DNA from: CAYZUC01 sp964481705
GTDB lineage: Bacteria; Bacillota; Clostridia; Lachnospirales; Lachnospiraceae
Assembly: GCA_964481705.1 (NCBI GenBank)
Contig: CAYZUC010000085.1
Span: 1-11,944 of the forward strand
Direction: 5' to 3'
Length of the DNA: 11,944 nt
Of this stretch, positions 6,718-11,944 are shown in pieces. The position numbers and the translations under genes are program-made. Every line of letters starts with the position of its first letter. Within the stretch, counting starts at the first letter, position 1. The notes under the pieces are model-generated. The model was not told where the DNA came from. It did no database searches and saw only the letters and a list, made by a program, of their open reading frames with translations.

Positions 6718-7266
6718 TTGACGAATATTATAGTAGTTTTCCCAAAACCTGAGATAGCAACAAATATCCGCAACCTGCTCTCACGAAATGGTTTTCGGGT
6801 GATTGCAGCATGCAGCACAGGAGCGCAGGCTATCAACTATGCAGACAGTTTGAATGATGGTATTATAGTATGTGGATATAAATTCGCAGATATGCTCTTT
6901 TCGGAACTACATGAGTACCTTCCCTCGCACTTTGAGATGCTGTTGGTGGCATCGAGAGGAAAATGGGAGGAATGTCGCGATAACGATATCATATGCGTAG
7001 AAATGCCGATCAAGGTAAATGATCTTCTAAGTACCTTAAGTATGATGTGTGAGAACAGCGAACGACGAAGAAAAAAGCGACGTCAACAGCCGGTCATCAG
7101 AAATGTGGAAGAGAAAAAGATTATCGATGATGCGAAGGCTCTCCTTATGGAGAGAAATAATATGTCGGAGGAAGAGGCTCACCGTTACATACAAAAGAGT
7201 AGTATGGACAGTGGGAATAATCTGGTAGAGACAGCACAAATGATTTTGAGCTTAATGGGTGGATAA
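6718..7266 (+). CDS. ANTAR-domain RNA-binding antiterminator with degenerate receiver (NitR/NasT-like)
   Basis: A 182-residue regulator starting at TTG 6718, fixed by the strong AGGAGGTGA site just upstream. Residues 1-105 have the alternating strand/helix pattern of a receiver (NIIVVFPKPE, then DGIIVCGYKFAD, then CVEMPIKVNDLL). However, the acidic pair is replaced by Phe8-Pro9, the phosphoacceptor position by Cys52/Gly53 and the conserved Lys by Met96. After a basic stretch ERRRKKRRQ (115-123), residues 130-178 match the three-helix ANTAR fold (IIDDAKALLMERNNMSEEEA, then an Ala/Met-rich last helix). ANTAR proteins bind RNA and prevent termination. Placement directly after glnA parallels clostridial nitrogen regulators, and the glnA leader has a terminator. 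The likely role is glnA control, inferred from context. Sensing cannot be by ordinary phosphorylation; a partner protein, as with AmiR, is one possibility. Confidence 0.87.
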   Translation: MTNIIVVFPKPEIATNIRNLLSRNGFRVIAACSTGAQAINYADSLNDGIIVCGYKFADMLFSELHEYLPSHFEMLLVASRGKWEECRDNDIICVEMPIKVNDLLSTLSMMCENSERRRKKRRQQPVIRNVEEKKIIDDAKALLMERNNMSEEEAHRYIQKSSMDSGNNLVETAQMILSLMGG

Positions 7267-7312
7267 TGGTTGATAGATGTGAATCAAAACAATAGGAAAT
7301 GGAGGTTCGATG

Positions 7313-8161
7313 ATGAAATTTACGAAAATGGAAGGCTTGGGCAACGATTATGTATATGTAAATGGGGCTGTAGAGACCGTTGAGAATAAAAGTATGGTGG
7401 CAAAGTTTGTGAGCGATCGTCATTTTGGAGTCGGTTCAGATGGATTAATTTTTATTAACCCTTCCGAAACAGCAGATTTTGAAATGGAGATGTATAATTC
7501 CGATGGCTCACGCTCAGAAATGTGTGGAAATGGCATACGATGCGTAGGAAAATATGTTTATGATAAAGGCTTGACCGACAAGACGGAGCTGTCCATTGAG
7601 ACCTTGGCAGGCATTAAGTATCTGACACTTCACGTAAAAGATGGTAAGGTGGATCATGTAAAGGTCAACATGGGAGCACCCATTTTGGAACCTGAGAGAA
7701 TACCTGTTGAATTGACACATGCAAAGAATAAAGGAAGAATTGTTGACGAACCGATTCTGGCAGGAGGCGGGATCTACAATATTACCTGTGTATCCATGGG
7801 AAACCCTCACACAGTCATTTTTGTAGATGATGTGGAGAACCTTGAGATTGAGAAGCTTGGACCAATTTTCGAACATCATGAGATATTTCCACGCAGAACC
7901 AATACAGAGTTTGTAAAAGTGATTGACAAAACTCATGTATCTATGCGCGTCTGGGAACGCGGTGCGGGTGAGACTCTGGCATGCGGAACAGGAGCGTGTG
8001 CAGTTACAGTCGCTTGCATTTTGAACGGATTGACAGAAGATAAAATCACTGTTAAACTTCTTGGAGGAGATTTGAAGACCGAGTGGGATCGGGAGAAAAA
8101 TCTTATTTTTATGACAGGACCGGCAAAGAGCGTTTTTGATGGAGATTTGCCGATTAAGTAA
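7313..8161 (+). CDS. dapF: Diaminopimelate epimerase
   Basis: Interconverts LL- and meso-diaminopimelate, the last step before lysine and the source of the meso-DAP peptidoglycan cross-linker. The 282-residue cytoplasmic enzyme needs no cofactor and uses two Cys residues. Cys71 is in SEMCGNGIRC and Cys224 in ETLACGTGACA; both are present. Other family landmarks are MEGLGNDYV (6-14), FGVGSDGLI (38-46), SMGNPHTVIF (161-170) and RRTNTEFV (194-201). Two ATGs are adjacent (7310, 7313). 7313 is favoured because GGAGG at 7301-7305 is then seven bases away and the protein begins MKFTKM, as is common in the family; 7310 would add one Met. It lies 46 bases after the ANTAR gene and 24 before dapL, so co-transcription is likely. 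Confidence 0.97.
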   Translation: MKFTKMEGLGNDYVYVNGAVETVENKSMVAKFVSDRHFGVGSDGLIFINPSETADFEMEMYNSDGSRSEMCGNGIRCVGKYVYDKGLTDKTELSIETLAGIKYLTLHVKDGKVDHVKVNMGAPILEPERIPVELTHAKNKGRIVDEPILAGGGIYNITCVSMGNPHTVIFVDDVENLEIEKLGPIFEHHEIFPRRTNTEFVKVIDKTHVSMRVWERGAGETLACGTGACAVTVACILNGLTEDKITVKLLGGDLKTEWDREKNLIFMTGPAKSVFDGDLPIK

Positions 8162-8185
8162 TAATAACTATATGGAGGAATTTAA

Positions 8186-9400
8186 ATGTTTAAAGTAAAT
8201 CAGGATTATTTAAAACTACCGGGAAGCTATTTGTTTTCTACAATTGGAAAGAAGGTTGCTGCATTCAGTGAAGCACATCCGGATGCATCGATTATCCGAC
8301 TGGGAATCGGTGATGTAACACAACCACTTGCTCCCGCTATTATTGATACCTTACATTTTGCTGTAGATGAGATGAGTAAGCCGGAATCATTCCATGGTTA
8401 TGCGCCGGATTTGGGATATGAATTCTTAAGAAATGCCGTTATGGAGAACGACTACAAAGCGCGCGGATGTGATATTGCCGCAGACGAGATTTTCATTTCG
8501 GACGGAGCAAAATGTGATAGCGGTAATATTCAGGAGATCTTTGATAAAAGCTGTAAGATAGCAGTATGCGACCCTGTTTATCCTGTTTATGTCGATACGA
8601 ATGTTATGGCTGGCAGAACCGGTACCTATGATCCAAAGACAGAGACTTGGAGTAATGTTATTTATATGCCTTGTACAAGTGAAAATAACTTTGCACCGGA
8701 GCTGCCGACAGAGACGCCTGATATAATTTATCTTTGTTTCCCGAATAATCCAACCGGATCAACGATTACCAAGGCACAACTTCAGACATGGGTAGATTAT
8801 GCGAATAAAGTGGGAGCTGTCATTATTTATGATGCAGCTTACGAGGCTTATATTTCCGAACAGGATGTTCCTCATAGTATTTATGAGTGTGAAGGTGCCA
8901 GAACCTGTGCAATTGAGATTCATTCTTTTTCAAAGAATGCAGGATTTACCGGTGTTCGTCTGGGATATACGGTTATCCCGAAGGACTTGAAGGATGGAGA
9001 GGTAATGCTTCATTCTCTGTGGGCAAGACGTCATGGAACGAAATATAATGGAGCACCCTATATCATTCAGAAGGCAGGAGCCGCAGTTTATTCGGATACG
9101 GGAAAGCAGCAGCTGAAAAAGCAGGTAGCGTACTACATGAACAATGCTAAGTATATTTTTAATGGTCTGAAGGAAGCAGGATATACAGTATCGGGAGGTG
9201 TGAATGCACCTTATATCTGGCTTAAGACACCAAAGGGGATGACATCCTGGGATTTCTTTGATTACCTGTTACAGGAAGCAAATGTGGTCGGAACACCGGG
9301 ATCTGGATTTGGACCAAGTGGAGAAGGATATTTTCGTATGACCGCTTTCGGAAGCTATGAGAATACAGTTGAGGCGATAAATCGTATTAAGAAGCTGTAA
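8186..9400 (+). CDS. dapL: LL-diaminopimelate aminotransferase
   Basis: A PLP-dependent class I/II aminotransferase that converts tetrahydrodipicolinate plus glutamate directly to LL-diaminopimelate and 2-oxoglutarate, bypassing the acylated dap intermediates. The product is the substrate of the enzyme encoded just upstream. The 404-residue length fits the family. Visible features are LPGSYLFSTIG near the N terminus (11-21), RLGIGDVTQPL (38-48), FPNNPTGSTI (185-194), the cofactor Asp in IIYDAAYEAY (213-222) and the Schiff-base Lys250 in SFSKNAGFTGVRLGY. The start has TGGAGG ten bases upstream. The 24-base gaps to dapF and to the next gene indicate one operon. Use of glutamate links it metabolically with glnA. 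Confidence 0.96.
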   Translation: MFKVNQDYLKLPGSYLFSTIGKKVAAFSEAHPDASIIRLGIGDVTQPLAPAIIDTLHFAVDEMSKPESFHGYAPDLGYEFLRNAVMENDYKARGCDIAADEIFISDGAKCDSGNIQEIFDKSCKIAVCDPVYPVYVDTNVMAGRTGTYDPKTETWSNVIYMPCTSENNFAPELPTETPDIIYLCFPNNPTGSTITKAQLQTWVDYANKVGAVIIYDAAYEAYISEQDVPHSIYECEGARTCAIEIHSFSKNAGFTGVRLGYTVIPKDLKDGEVMLHSLWARRHGTKYNGAPYIIQKAGAAVYSDTGKQQLKKQVAYYMNNAKYIFNGLKEAGYTVSGGVNAPYIWLKTPKGMTSWDFFDYLLQEANVVGTPGSGFGPSGEGYFRMTAFGSYENTVEAINRIKKL

Positions 9401-9424
9401 GTAGTTATACGAGAGGAAATGATT

Positions 9425-10294
9425 ATGAGAATCGGAGCACTGGAGACAGGCGGTACCAAGATGGTATGTGCAGTCTGTGATGGGATGGGTCATATTTTGG
9501 AACAGGTATCGATTCCGACGGTTTCACCGGAGGAGACATTACCTAAGCTTTGCGATTATTTTGAACGGAAAGAGATTGATGCTCTGGGAATCGGATGCTT
9601 TGGACCGATAGACCTGAATCGTGATTCTAAGACCTATGGATATATAACAACGACACCCAAGCCGGGATGGCAGAATAGTGATATTGTAGGAGCCTTTCGA
9701 AGACTTGCAGTACCTATTGGATTTGATACGGATGTGAATGCTTCTGTTTTGGGAGAATTTACGTGGGGAATTGGCAGAGGACTTCATAGCTGTATCTATG
9801 TGACCATTGGAACCGGTATCGGAGTAGGTGTGATTGTGGATGGCAGATTATTGCATGGTATGCTTCATCCGGAGGGAGGACATATTCTATTGTCCAGGAA
9901 TTCCCAGGATACGTATTCCGGCAAGTGTCCATTCCATGAGAATTGTTTTGAGGGTCTGGCATCCGGACCCGCAATAGAGGGTCGTTGGGGAAAGAAAGGA
10001 TTGGAGCTATCACAACAGTCAGAAGTATGGGAGATGGAAGCAGATTACATTGCGCAGGCACTTGTAAATTATGCATTTATTCTCTCACCACAACGAATTA
10101 TTTTAGGCGGTGGAGTGATGCATCAGACACAGCTATTACCCATGATACGTTCGAGATTTAATAAGATGGCGAATGGTTATGTAAAAACAAAGGAAATGGA
10201 TGATCTGGAGAATTACATTGTGCTTCAAAGCTTAGACGATCGACAAGGCATTTTGGGAGCTGCGAAATTAGGATTAGAAGCGATTACGGATTAA
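9425..10294 (+). CDS. ROK-family sugar kinase, probable fructokinase
   Basis: A 289-residue cytoplasmic kinase. Near the N terminus the phosphate-binding motif LETGGTKMVCAV (6-17) is visible. The catalytic Asp103 is in FDTDVNASVLGE, followed by VTIGTGIGVGVI (126-137). A zinc site is suggested by His153 (GGHILL), Cys168, His171 and Cys174 (CPFHENC). EGLASGPAIEGRWG (176-189) resembles the fructokinase branch of ROK proteins (YdhR/ScrK-like) more than glucokinase or ROK repressors; there is no N-terminal helix-turn-helix. ATG 9425 is preferred over 9419: GAGAGG at 9411-9416 is eight bases from the former and only two from the latter. It is probably the last gene of the plus-strand cluster. Its 3' end overlaps the convergent gene by 21 bases. 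The exact hexose is unproven. Confidence 0.9.
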   Translation: MRIGALETGGTKMVCAVCDGMGHILEQVSIPTVSPEETLPKLCDYFERKEIDALGIGCFGPIDLNRDSKTYGYITTTPKPGWQNSDIVGAFRRLAVPIGFDTDVNASVLGEFTWGIGRGLHSCIYVTIGTGIGVGVIVDGRLLHGMLHPEGGHILLSRNSQDTYSGKCPFHENCFEGLASGPAIEGRWGKKGLELSQQSEVWEMEADYIAQALVNYAFILSPQRIILGGGVMHQTQLLPMIRSRFNKMANGYVKTKEMDDLENYIVLQSLDDRQGILGAAKLGLEAITD

Positions 10295-10798
10295 GTCTTC
10301 CATTACAACACGATAGGCAGGATGATAAGCATCCTTATAGACAGGGCTGTGGGATACCATTTGACAGCCCTGTTTTTGATATGTATAAATATAATCCTTT
10401 AAATCGTTTCCAGAAAAGGGACACTGCAAAGCAAATTCCTCCGAAATGAGCCATTCCAGTGTCTGATGGAAGGTAGTCATGGAACCAGTGTGCATAGAGG
10501 CTGAAAGGACGAAATCGTGATTTAGCTGCTCGAGAGAATAGTTATTTATATCGATGCCTGTGAGATACACACGTAACATTCCATTTCCAAGAGCCTCAAA
10601 CGGCTCTGTTGCTCCGTGAGGCACCAAAGCGTATTCTTGTTTGATAAATGACAGACTCTGAGCCGCATCTGCAATCATGTGACCTCCACCAAACTCGTTC
10701 TGATACAGGAGCTTGATGAGGTCAATGGGCTGCAGAAGAGGGTACTTTTCCATATGCAATTGGAGTATTTGGCTGGTTTCCTTTTTATTTGGTTTCAT
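10274..10798 (-). CDS. Conserved-looking hypothetical protein downstream of an ECF S component
   Basis: I do not recognise this 174-residue protein. It has no signal peptide and no membrane helix, so it is probably cytoplasmic. Two stretches look like conserved functional motifs: QNEFGGGHMIAD (33-44), a Gly-rich turn ending in His, and SHSPVYKDAYHPAYRVV near the C terminus (149-165). GNGMLRVYLTGID (71-83) may be a further core strand. Its ATG at 10798 lies 14 bases inside the end of the upstream S-component gene in a different frame. No strong ribosome binding site precedes it, so translation is probably coupled. The pairing suggests a job related to the vitamin or nucleobase-like compound imported by that transporter. 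Its 3' end overlaps the ROK kinase gene and contains that gene's terminator. No function is assigned. Confidence 0.75.
   Translation of the reverse strand: MKPNKKETSQILQLHMEKYPLLQPIDLIKLLYQNEFGGGHMIADAAQSLSFIKQEYALVPHGATEPFEALGNGMLRVYLTGIDINNYSLEQLNHDFVLSASMHTGSMTTFHQTLEWLISEEFALQCPFSGNDLKDYIYTYQKQGCQMVSHSPVYKDAYHPAYRVVMEDLIRNRF
10341..10377 (+). terminator. Rho-independent terminator of the glnA-to-ROK cluster, inside the convergent gene
   Basis: ACAGGGCTGT (10341-10350) and ACAGCCCTGT (10364-10373) form a perfect 10-pair stem with a 13-base loop. TTTTT (10373-10377) follows on the plus strand. It begins 47 bases after the ROK stop codon and is the only good terminator seen downstream of glnA. 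It lies wholly within the coding region of the minus-strand gene at 10274-10798. On the minus strand no T tract follows, so it should be one-directional. Confidence 0.88.
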
Positions 10799-11327
10799 GA
10801 TTTAGTATTAAATTTGCTTTCCTTAAGGCGATAATCAGTATCGGTATGAGCAGGATATGAAGTACAATTCCAGGTAAGGCTTTTGTAATGGCACCTGCAA
10901 TAAACGCAGAAAAAGGGAAGGTTGTATTCTGCAGATTTGCAAGAACAAATTGAACGATACCCCATACAATGCGTCCACCAATCATAGAAAGAATCAATGT
11001 CAGGTAGATATTGGGAATCTTTTTGGGGAGAATGCGATATAGGATACCCGATAGTGCTCCATAGGTTGCAAGCTCAAAAGCCATAGCAACACCGGTTGGA
11101 AAAATAGGAGGCATACCAAAGATTAAGAATCGTAGAGGCGGAGCAATCAGTCCCACCAGAAGCCCATATGGCCATCCACAAAGAAAGCCACAAAGGAAAA
11201 CGGGAATATGCATAGGACTCAACATGCTTCCAATCTGGGGAACTTGTCCTGTAAGGAACGGAAGAATCATTGCAAGAGCCAGGCATACTGCGGAATATAC
11301 GAGTTTCATAAGTCTGTTTTTTTTCAT
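10785..11327 (-). CDS. ECF-type transporter substrate-binding (S) component
   Basis: A 180-residue integral membrane protein with about six hydrophobic helices and short loops, the size and shape of ECF-transporter S components. These bind a vitamin or similar micronutrient and join a shared EcfA-EcfA'-EcfT module, which is not encoded here (group II arrangement). Recognisable features are an N-terminal LVYSAVCLALAMILPF helix, a Gly/Pro-rich GSMLSPMHIPVFLCGFLCG (33-51) and GMPPIFPTGVAMAFELATYG (71-90). Together these fit the ECF S-component superfamily. The substrate cannot be told from sequence by eye. ATG at 11327 is chosen because GGAGAT (11336-11341, minus strand) is seven bases upstream. 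The ATG at 11342 overlaps that site and has no ribosome binding site of its own. A long attenuated leader precedes the gene. Confidence 0.85.
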   Translation of the reverse strand: MKKNRLMKLVYSAVCLALAMILPFLTGQVPQIGSMLSPMHIPVFLCGFLCGWPYGLLVGLIAPPLRFLIFGMPPIFPTGVAMAFELATYGALSGILYRILPKKIPNIYLTLILSMIGGRIVWGIVQFVLANLQNTTFPFSAFIAGAITKALPGIVLHILLIPILIIALRKANLILNHETK

Positions 11328-11342
11328 TTTCGTTATCTCCAT

Positions 11343-11526
11343 TCTGAATAAAAAAATATCGTCTTCTGATTTGCAAACAGAAAGCGATATCTACATGATA
11401 TCTATTTGTATTATGATGTGTTGGTGGTTTATGCTGCGGATAATTGATATTCGATACAGAATCAAATTCTTCAGAATGCTTCTGGAGATAAATCGACTTC
11501 AGTCGACATGAATGCTTATGCATCCA
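11343..11526 (-). promoter_or_regulatory. Long structured 5' leader of the ECF S component (unclassified attenuator or riboswitch candidate)
   Basis: From the predicted start near 11526 to the ATG at 11327 the leader is about 200 nt with no convincing reading frame. On the minus strand it holds several small hairpins: TCGAC/GTCGA around 11505-11492, CAGAA/TTCTG at 11484-11472, and GATATC/GATATC at 11402-11386. The last shares five bases with the 5' arm of the terminator, so the two cannot form together. CAGAAG at 11484-11479 repeats the hexamer in the terminator's 3' arm and could pair with its 5' arm. I find no match to the core motifs of TPP, cobalamin, FMN, THF, preQ1-I or T-box leaders. 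The regulatory role is inferred from architecture. Confidence 0.55.
11350..11390 (-). terminator. Leader terminator just upstream of the ECF S component
   Basis: Read on the minus strand, 11390-11378 pairs with 11368-11356 (twelve pairs including one G-U, one C-A mismatch) around a nine-base loop. T residues follow from 11355 to 11350. The T tract ends 22 bases before the start codon at 11327. There is no T run on the plus strand, so the direction is clear. With a promoter about 140 bases upstream and no gene between, this is an attenuator rather than the end of another unit. Confidence 0.85.
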
Positions 11527-11532
11527 AAGACT

Positions 11533-11560
11533 ATTATAACGGAATCTAGGAATACGTCAA
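11533..11560 (-). promoter_or_regulatory. Sigma-A-type promoter for the ECF S component unit
   Basis: On the minus strand TTGACG (11560-11555) and a perfect TATAAT (11538-11533) are separated by 16 bases. Transcription would start near 11526 and run toward the S component. The only deviation from consensus is the last base of the -35 box. It diverges from the tRNA promoter on the other strand. Confidence 0.8.
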
Positions 11561-11565
11561 GGGAA

Positions 11566-11574
11566 TGTTATAAT
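11566..11574 (+). promoter_or_regulatory. Possible extended -10 element on the plus strand
   Basis: TGTTATAAT matches the extended -10 form TGnTATAAT, but no -35 box is found at the right distance. The stretch 11561-11642 otherwise holds no gene. Its A/T-rich tracts at about 11617-11642, directly upstream of the tRNA promoter, could act as an UP element. Confidence 0.25.
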
Positions 11575-11642
11575 CATATTAGTAAGGTTAAGAACACGGA
11601 GAAAAGTATCTACAAAATCTATAAAATTATTTTGAAAATTTC

Positions 11643-11672
11643 TTGACATCGTATATAACCTAATAGTATAAT
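11643..11672 (+). promoter_or_regulatory. Sigma-A-type promoter for the tRNA genes
   Basis: Perfect TTGACA (11643-11648) and perfect TATAAT (11667-11672) with an 18-base spacer, preceded by A/T-rich runs typical of stable-RNA promoters. Transcription would begin near 11679, leaving a short 5' leader before tRNA-Val. Confidence 0.85.
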
Positions 11673-11716
11673 AGCAAAGCAGTGTTCGTTTGGGTGTTAC
11701 TTACGGACACGCCCAT

Positions 11717-11789
11717 GGGATCTTAGCTCAGCTGGGAGAGCATCTGCCTTACAAGCAGAGGGTCACAGGTTCGAGCCCTGTAGGTCCCA
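11717..11789 (+). tRNA. tRNA-Val (anticodon UAC)
   Basis: A 73-nt cloverleaf. The acceptor stem GGGATCT pairs with AGGTCCC (one G-U). The D arm is GCTC/GAGC. The anticodon stem TCTGC/GCAGA encloses loop CTTACAA with anticodon TAC, reading GUA valine codons. The T arm ACAGG/CCTGT encloses TTCGAGC. The discriminator is A. CCA is not encoded; a run of T follows at once. Confidence 0.96.
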
Positions 11790-11795
11790 TTTTTT

Positions 11796-11894
11796 ATCGC
11801 TTATGCATATAAATGCATGCGATACGTGAAGCTACCGCTTCACCTCACAAACACTTCGTGTTTGCTCGTATCGTATTGCTTCGCAATACGATAT
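11796..11894 (+). repeat. Hairpin-rich spacer between tRNA-Val and tRNA-Leu
   Basis: Four consecutive inverted repeats fill the spacer. (A) 11796-11823: ATCGC plus ATGCAT against ATGCAT plus GCGAT, with a TT bulge. (B) 11826-11843: GTGAAGC against GCTTCAC, loop TACC. (C) 11848-11864: CAAACAC against GTGTTTG, loop TTC. (D) 11868-11894: an 11-pair perfect stem plus one G-U, loop TTC, ending one base before tRNA-Leu. In addition CGATAC (11820-11825) pairs with GTATCG (11868-11873), closing a three-way junction around B and C and competing with A and D. This may be an RNA-processing signal or a copy of a palindromic repeat family. Confidence 0.75.
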
Positions 11895-11944
11895 GCCGCA
11901 GTGGCGGAACTGGCAGACGCCCGGGACTTAAAATCCCGTGGGTA
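11895..11944 (+). tRNA. tRNA-Leu (anticodon UAA), 3' part beyond the window
   Basis: The 5' half of a tRNA: acceptor strand GCCGCAG, a D arm with GCGG and the long D loop, anticodon stem CGGGA/TCCCG and loop CTTAAAA. The anticodon TAA reads UUA leucine codons. TGGGTA after the anticodon arm is the beginning of the long variable arm expected of a class II tRNA. The rest is cut off. Confidence 0.9.

Noticed and set aside
7514..7936. Minus-strand open frame opposite dapF
   Set aside because: Entirely antisense to an intact dapF with all catalytic residues; no recognisable motif.
11224..11511. Plus-strand open frame of 95 codons across the S-component start and its leader
   Set aside because: About a third is antisense to the S component and the rest covers the terminator and leader; no ribosome binding site or family features.
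11074..11523. Minus-strand frame of 149 codons overlapping the S component and its leader
   Set aside because: It is out of frame with the well-supported membrane protein over most of its length and its N-terminal part is leader RNA with stop-poor composition.
11343..11526. Known riboswitch or T-box for the S-component leader
   Set aside because: By eye no TPP, cobalamin, FMN, THF, preQ1-I or T-box core sequence could be found. A covariance search was not possible, so this is only a negative by inspection.
1..11944. CRISPR array, insertion sequence or phage material
   Set aside because: No regularly spaced repeats, transposase, integrase or terminal inverted repeats were seen.

Overview
The window looks like a chromosomal segment of a low-to-moderate-GC Gram-positive anaerobe of the Clostridia, most likely Lachnospiraceae. 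This is inferred from gene content and style: a BceRSAB-type module, a short glutamine synthetase (GSI-alpha type) followed by an ANTAR regulator, dapL plus dapF for meso-diaminopimelate, GGAGG-type ribosome binding sites, TTGACA/TATAAT promoters, and tRNAs without an encoded CCA. No transposase, integrase, CRISPR array or phage gene was seen.

Layout. (1) Positions 1-572 hold the C-terminal end of a gene cut by the window edge, a linker plus a receiver domain, probably the tail of a hybrid histidine kinase. (2) Positions 652-5198 hold a peptide-antibiotic sensing and detoxification module: OmpR-type response regulator, intramembrane-sensing histidine kinase (4-base overlap), then after 139 bases an ABC ATPase and a 10-helix permease (4-base overlap). 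The gap before the ATPase gene carries inverted repeats that may be the regulator's operator. (3) Positions 5217-10294 hold a tightly packed plus-strand cluster: a near-consensus promoter, a leader with a Rho-independent terminator, glnA, an ANTAR RNA-binding regulator with a degenerate receiver, dapF, dapL and a ROK-family sugar kinase. It ends at a strong terminator at 10341-10377, which lies inside the coding region of the convergent gene. (4) Positions 10274-11560, minus strand, hold a two-gene unit of an ECF-transporter substrate-binding (S) component and an unrecognised 174-residue protein. It is preceded by a promoter, a leader of about 200 nt and a terminator just before the first start codon, which is the architecture of a riboswitch or other attenuator. 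(5) Positions 11643-11944 hold a tRNA promoter, tRNA-Val(UAC), a spacer of about 105 nt packed with hairpins, and the 5' part of tRNA-Leu(UAA).

How the parts work together. The ANTAR protein next to glnA and the terminator in the glnA leader suggest nitrogen control by antitermination, possibly extending through co-transcription to the two diaminopimelate genes. DapL uses glutamate as amino donor, so glutamine synthetase and DapL draw on the same pool. The most unexplained parts are the orphan attenuated leader of the ECF S component with its unknown partner protein, and the details of how the ANTAR protein, which lacks the phosphorylation residues, would sense nitrogen status.
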